From Acidobacteriota bacterium (lineage in GTDB: Bacteria; Acidobacteriota; Vicinamibacteria; Vicinamibacterales; UBA823): a stretch of DNA of 17,550 nucleotides. The stretch spans positions 50,359 through 67,908 of the forward strand of contig PAWT01000036.1 in the NCBI GenBank assembly GCA_002714165.1, written 5' to 3'. This document shows positions 14,774 to 17,550 of this stretch, one piece after another. Under the pieces are notes generated by a model that did not search any database, was not told the DNA's origin, and worked only from the letters and a program-made list of their open reading frames with translations. Within the stretch, counting starts at the first letter, position 1. Each line of letters opens with the position of its first letter. A program made the translations under genes and the position numbers.

Positions 14774-14857
14774 CCCACCGTGCTCCAGGTACCCTGCGTT
14801 GCTGTTACTCCAACACCGATGCTTGATTCCAAGAGTAGGGACCAAGCTGCTAGCAAT

Positions 14858-17242
14858 TCAGTAGTACAGTAGATACGGCGCTCGTAGTCGGCGCCATGCG
14901 GCTTCGTCAGCGACCCAACTTTGCGCAATGGCCGAAGGGTCTTCGTTGGCCTTAATACGGTTTAGCGTGTCACGCGATCCAAAGAGGCGGGCAGCCGCCT
15001 CAATTTCAAAAATGTCACCGTAGAGTTGTCGCAGCGCGGCTGCCACTTCGAGACCTACACGTACAGGCCGCAGCAGGTCTCGATTCGTAACAATCATGTA
15101 AATACCGCCGCACTGTTGGTCGGCGTACTTACTACTCTCTGGTGTAAACGCCACAGGATAGAAACGGATGCCCGAGAGACTCCGTGCGTTGAGATGTTCC
15201 GCAAGTTCAACACCGTTAATCCAGGGCGCACCGATTTGCTCAAACGGCGCATCCGTGCCGCGTCCTACCGAGACGTTCGTGCCTTCGATCGCACCAATAC
15301 CAGGATAGAGTGCTGCCTGATTTAGGTTACGCATGTTCGGTGATGGGTTCACCCATCGCAAGCCGGTCCAATCGAACCAAGCGTCCCGCATCCAGCCCGT
15401 CATTTCAATAACAGTCAGCTCGGCACCGATCTCTAACTGCTCATTGAAGAGACGAGCTAGTTCACCGAGTGTTAATCCGTGACGGATGGGCATTGGAAAA
15501 TAACCGGTGAAACCCGCCGCCGTATCGTCCTGAATAGGCCCTTCGATCGCCACGCCGCCAATTGGATTGGGCCGGTCCAATACGACGACCGTCAGATTAT
15601 GTAGAGCCGCAGCCTCCATGACATAAGCCATTGTGGTCATGTAGGTGTAGAACCTGGCACCGATGCCCTGGATGTCAACAACGATGGTGTCGAGATCTTC
15701 GAGCATCCTTGACAGCGGTCGCCGCGTCTCACCATAAAGCGAGTGGATCGCCAGTCCGGTACGCTTGTCACGGCCAGAGGCCACGGCCGAATCTTCTACC
15801 CCCCGGATGCCATGTTCAGGGCTGAATAACGCTACGAGTTCGACTTTGTCAGCACCATGCAAGAGATCAATCGTCGTGGTCCCGTCTTGCGCAAGACCTG
15901 TGTGGTTCGTCAGTAAACCGATCCGTTGGCCTCGCAACGAAGCAAAGTCGTCGGCACGAAGCACGTCGATACCTGTCATCACCGACCGCGGCGTCCACAA
16001 GGGAGGGCTTCCGGACGCACCAAAGTCAACGCCGGTCATACCACCCCTTTGGAAGCCTATGGTTGGGGGCACATCGATGAGTGCGGCCGCGACTGCCGTA
16101 GCCACCCGAGCACGGAGAGCAACAACATTGCCCTTGCCATCTGGATGCACGCGGTTCGACAGGAAGATGACGTAGGTGTCGGTCGTGGGATCAAGCCAGA
16201 GCGATGTCCCAGTGAAGCCGGTGTGACCAAACGAACCGACGGGTAAGAGTTCACCTCGGTTCGATGCAAAAACCGAGTCGATGTCCCAACCGAGGCCTCT
16301 CCGGTTCCGTTCGTCCTGCGGGGTCGCGACAGTGGTCATCTTTGCCACGGTGAGTGGTGCGAGTAAACGCGTACCGCCAACCGCACCCCTGCCTAGCAAC
16401 ATGCGGCAAAAGATAGCTAAGTCGCGTGCAGTGCTGAAGAGGCCCGCGTGTCCAGCTACGCCCCCCATCCGGCGGGCTGTCGGATCGTGCACTGTGCCAC
16501 GTAACATCACCGAACTGGGTCCGCTGCAAGGCCACCCGAGGGGTGGGCAGGCTTCAGTCGGTGCAATCCTCGGTACGACGTCAACTGGTGGGTTAAACAT
16601 CGTGTCAACCATTCCGAGCGGTACGAAGATCCGTTCTCGTACGTATTGGTCAAGTGGTAGTCCGGAAACTCGCGCAATAATCTCTCCGAGTAGAAAAAAA
16701 TTTATGTCGCTGTAAACGAACTGCCTGCCCGGCGGTGCCAACAGCACTTCTTCGGTGGCGCGATGAATCGCCTCGTCGTAACCCTCAAACTCATCTGCCA
16801 AATCGAGGTCTGGCCTCAAACCAGACATGTGCGTTAGAAGGTGTCTGATGGTGACACCCTCCTTGCCGTACCGTGAAAACTCTGGAATAAACGTCCCGAC
16901 GCGATCGGTCAGGCGAATTTGGCCCGCCTCGACCAACTGCATTACGCTAGTCGTCGTGGCAACGACCTTGGTAAGTGAAGCGAGATCGAAGATGGTGTCA
17001 CGCGTCAACTGCTCGCGGACCGGCACCAGGGCGCGATCGCCGAACGCTTCGAAATAGACGACCTCGTCCCCACGGCCGACCAAAACAACCGCGCCGGGGA
17101 GTTGTCCCGCATCGATGGCCTCGCGCACGAGTACACCGACTCGTTCCAGCCTGGCTTCGTCAGCACGTTGGCCAGCAATAAGCTCCGATGTGTTCAGCAG
17201 TACACCGAGCAGGAGTCCGATCACAACACCACGTTGGTTCAT
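14858..17242 (-). CDS. Exported fusion: serine beta-lactamase-type hydrolase + DUF1343 (NamZ-type exo-muramidase)
   Basis: This is a 794-residue protein. Residues 1-25 are a Sec signal (MNQRGVVIGLLLGVLLNTS...). Residues about 35-390 are a class-C beta-lactamase/EstB-type domain: SLTK (Ser89, Lys92), YSD (Tyr177 to Asp179, in place of the usual Y-x-N), HLLTHMSGL and HTG (340-342). Residues about 424-794 are DUF1343, with GIDVL, RIGLLTNHTG (440-449), SPEHGIRG (474-481), SLYGETRRP (501-509) and DIQGIGARFYTYMTTMAYV. DUF1343 was shown to include exo-N-acetylmuramidases (NamZ, GH171), so the fusion probably trims peptidoglycan fragments. The start is ATG 17242. The in-frame ATG at 17338 lies upstream of the likely promoter and would bury the signal peptide. 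Confidence 0.92.
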   Translation of the reverse strand: MNQRGVVIGLLLGVLLNTSELIAGQRADEARLERVGVLVREAIDAGQLPGAVVLVGRGDEVVYFEAFGDRALVPVREQLTRDTIFDLASLTKVVATTTSVMQLVEAGQIRLTDRVGTFIPEFSRYGKEGVTIRHLLTHMSGLRPDLDLADEFEGYDEAIHRATEEVLLAPPGRQFVYSDINFFLLGEIIARVSGLPLDQYVRERIFVPLGMVDTMFNPPVDVVPRIAPTEACPPLGWPCSGPSSVMLRGTVHDPTARRMGGVAGHAGLFSTARDLAIFCRMLLGRGAVGGTRLLAPLTVAKMTTVATPQDERNRRGLGWDIDSVFASNRGELLPVGSFGHTGFTGTSLWLDPTTDTYVIFLSNRVHPDGKGNVVALRARVATAVAAALIDVPPTIGFQRGGMTGVDFGASGSPPLWTPRSVMTGIDVLRADDFASLRGQRIGLLTNHTGLAQDGTTTIDLLHGADKVELVALFSPEHGIRGVEDSAVASGRDKRTGLAIHSLYGETRRPLSRMLEDLDTIVVDIQGIGARFYTYMTTMAYVMEAAALHNLTVVVLDRPNPIGGVAIEGPIQDDTAAGFTGYFPMPIRHGLTLGELARLFNEQLEIGAELTVIEMTGWMRDAWFDWTGLRWVNPSPNMRNLNQAALYPGIGAIEGTNVSVGRGTDAPFEQIGAPWINGVELAEHLNARSLSGIRFYPVAFTPESSKYADQQCGGIYMIVTNRDLLRPVRVGLEVAAALRQLYGDIFEIEAAARLFGSRDTLNRIKANEDPSAIAQSWVADEAAWRRLRAPYLLYY

Positions 17243-17279
17243 AGCAATACTCGAGTGCCGACAGGGGCCAGAGTTCTGG

Positions 17280-17285
17280 ATTATA
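17280..17285 (-). promoter_or_regulatory. -10 box of the beta-lactamase/DUF1343 gene
   Basis: The minus strand reads TATAAT in CCAGTATAATCC, placing transcription start near 17273 and giving a leader of about 30 nt to ATG 17242. No good -35 is seen at 16-18 bp. It supports 17242 over 17338 as the start codon. Confidence 0.5.
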
Positions 17286-17359
17286 CTGGCAGACACGATG
17301 CCTTGAGTGAAGCCGCTCGACGGGTTGGGGTCGGACATCCAAGATCATCAAGGTGTTAT

Positions 17360-17550
17360 ATGCAAACCATCGCGAATTTCCGGTCGTTCTCTGTATGCGT
17401 AGCCTTCTGGCTTACCGCTAGCGCGGTAGCTTTTGGGCAAACACGAGTCGTTGGCACAGTGCACGACGAGAGCAATAGACCAATCCAAGGCGCATCAGTC
17501 ACCGCTGAGAACGGCACCCGTAGCTTCACTGCTACAACTGATTCCGGGGG
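17360..17550 (+). CDS. Exported protein with carboxypeptidase-regulatory-like domain, possibly a TonB-dependent receptor (cut by window edge)
   Basis: From ATG 17360 (AAGGTG 4 nt upstream as RBS) the frame is open to the window end, 63 codons. The first about 26 residues are a Sec signal (FRSFSVCVAFWLTASAVAFGQ). Then comes TRVVGTVHDESNRPIQGASV, the typical opening of a carboxypeptidase-regulatory-like (CarboxypepD_reg) beta-sandwich, with a following ATTDSGG turn. In Bacteroidota and Acidobacteriota this beginning is most common in large TonB-dependent outer-membrane receptors, but smaller exported proteins share it. It is divergent from the beta-lactamase/DUF1343 fusion, with 117 bp between the starts. 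Confidence 0.75.
   Translation, partial: MQTIANFRSFSVCVAFWLTASAVAFGQTRVVGTVHDESNRPIQGASVTAENGTRSFTATTDSG

Noticed and set aside
17243..17338. Earlier in-frame ATG (17338) for the beta-lactamase/DUF1343 fusion
   Set aside because: It would add 32 residues before the signal peptide and lies upstream of the TATAAT at 17280-17285.

Overview
The window looks like chromosomal sequence from a Gram-negative, aerobic bacterium. The case rests on several Sec-, Tat- and lipoprotein-type export signals, a murein hydrolase with an N-terminal membrane anchor, and a heme A / cytochrome oxidase assembly operon. The style of the lipoproteins (short Arg-rich leader, lipobox, then Gly/Ser/Thr/Pro linker), an NHL-propeller lipoprotein, and a carboxypeptidase-regulatory-type N-terminus beside a beta-lactamase/DUF1343 fusion recall Acidobacteriota such as Vicinamibacteria. 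That assignment is a guess from gene style, not a measurement. I see no insertion sequence, phage gene, CRISPR array or origin.

Layout. (1) 1-2045: a divergent pair, a proline racemase/4-hydroxyproline epimerase (minus, cut by the window edge) and an ornithine-cyclodeaminase/mu-crystallin-family reductase (plus). They share a tight promoter region and probably serve hydroxyproline or proline-type amino-acid catabolism. (2) 2103-8169, minus strand: a tRNA-Glu(CTC) with a very good sigma70-type promoter, then a series of genes whose products all carry export signals. In transcription order these are a cyclohexadienyl-dehydratase/solute-binding protein, a branched-chain-amino-acid-type binding protein (TTG start, strong SD), a very short truncated-looking lipoprotein, a TlpA-type thioredoxin lipoprotein, an NHL-repeat lipoprotein and a Tat-exported HD-domain protein. 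A 34-bp near-perfect palindrome lies directly upstream of the TlpA gene's ribosome binding site. (3) 8341-9732, plus: a membrane-anchored M23 (LytM-type) peptidase with all zinc ligands. (4) 9898-14773, plus: a cupredoxin-like lipoprotein, a terminator, then a compact operon of ctaA/COX15, ctaB/COX10, an ABC-2-type ATPase and permease, and a DUF420 (CtaM/YozB-like) membrane protein, consistent with heme A supply and cytochrome oxidase assembly. (5) 14858-17550: a large exported fusion of a serine beta-lactamase-type hydrolase and a DUF1343/NamZ-type muramidase domain (minus). Divergent from it is the start of an exported protein with a carboxypeptidase-regulatory-like domain, cut by the window edge.

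Working together: the best supported functional unit is the heme A / oxidase assembly operon. The M23 peptidase and the beta-lactamase/DUF1343 fusion point to peptidoglycan remodelling or recycling. The minus-strand run of exported proteins has no obvious common pathway. It is the part of the window I would look at most closely, together with the palindrome inside it.
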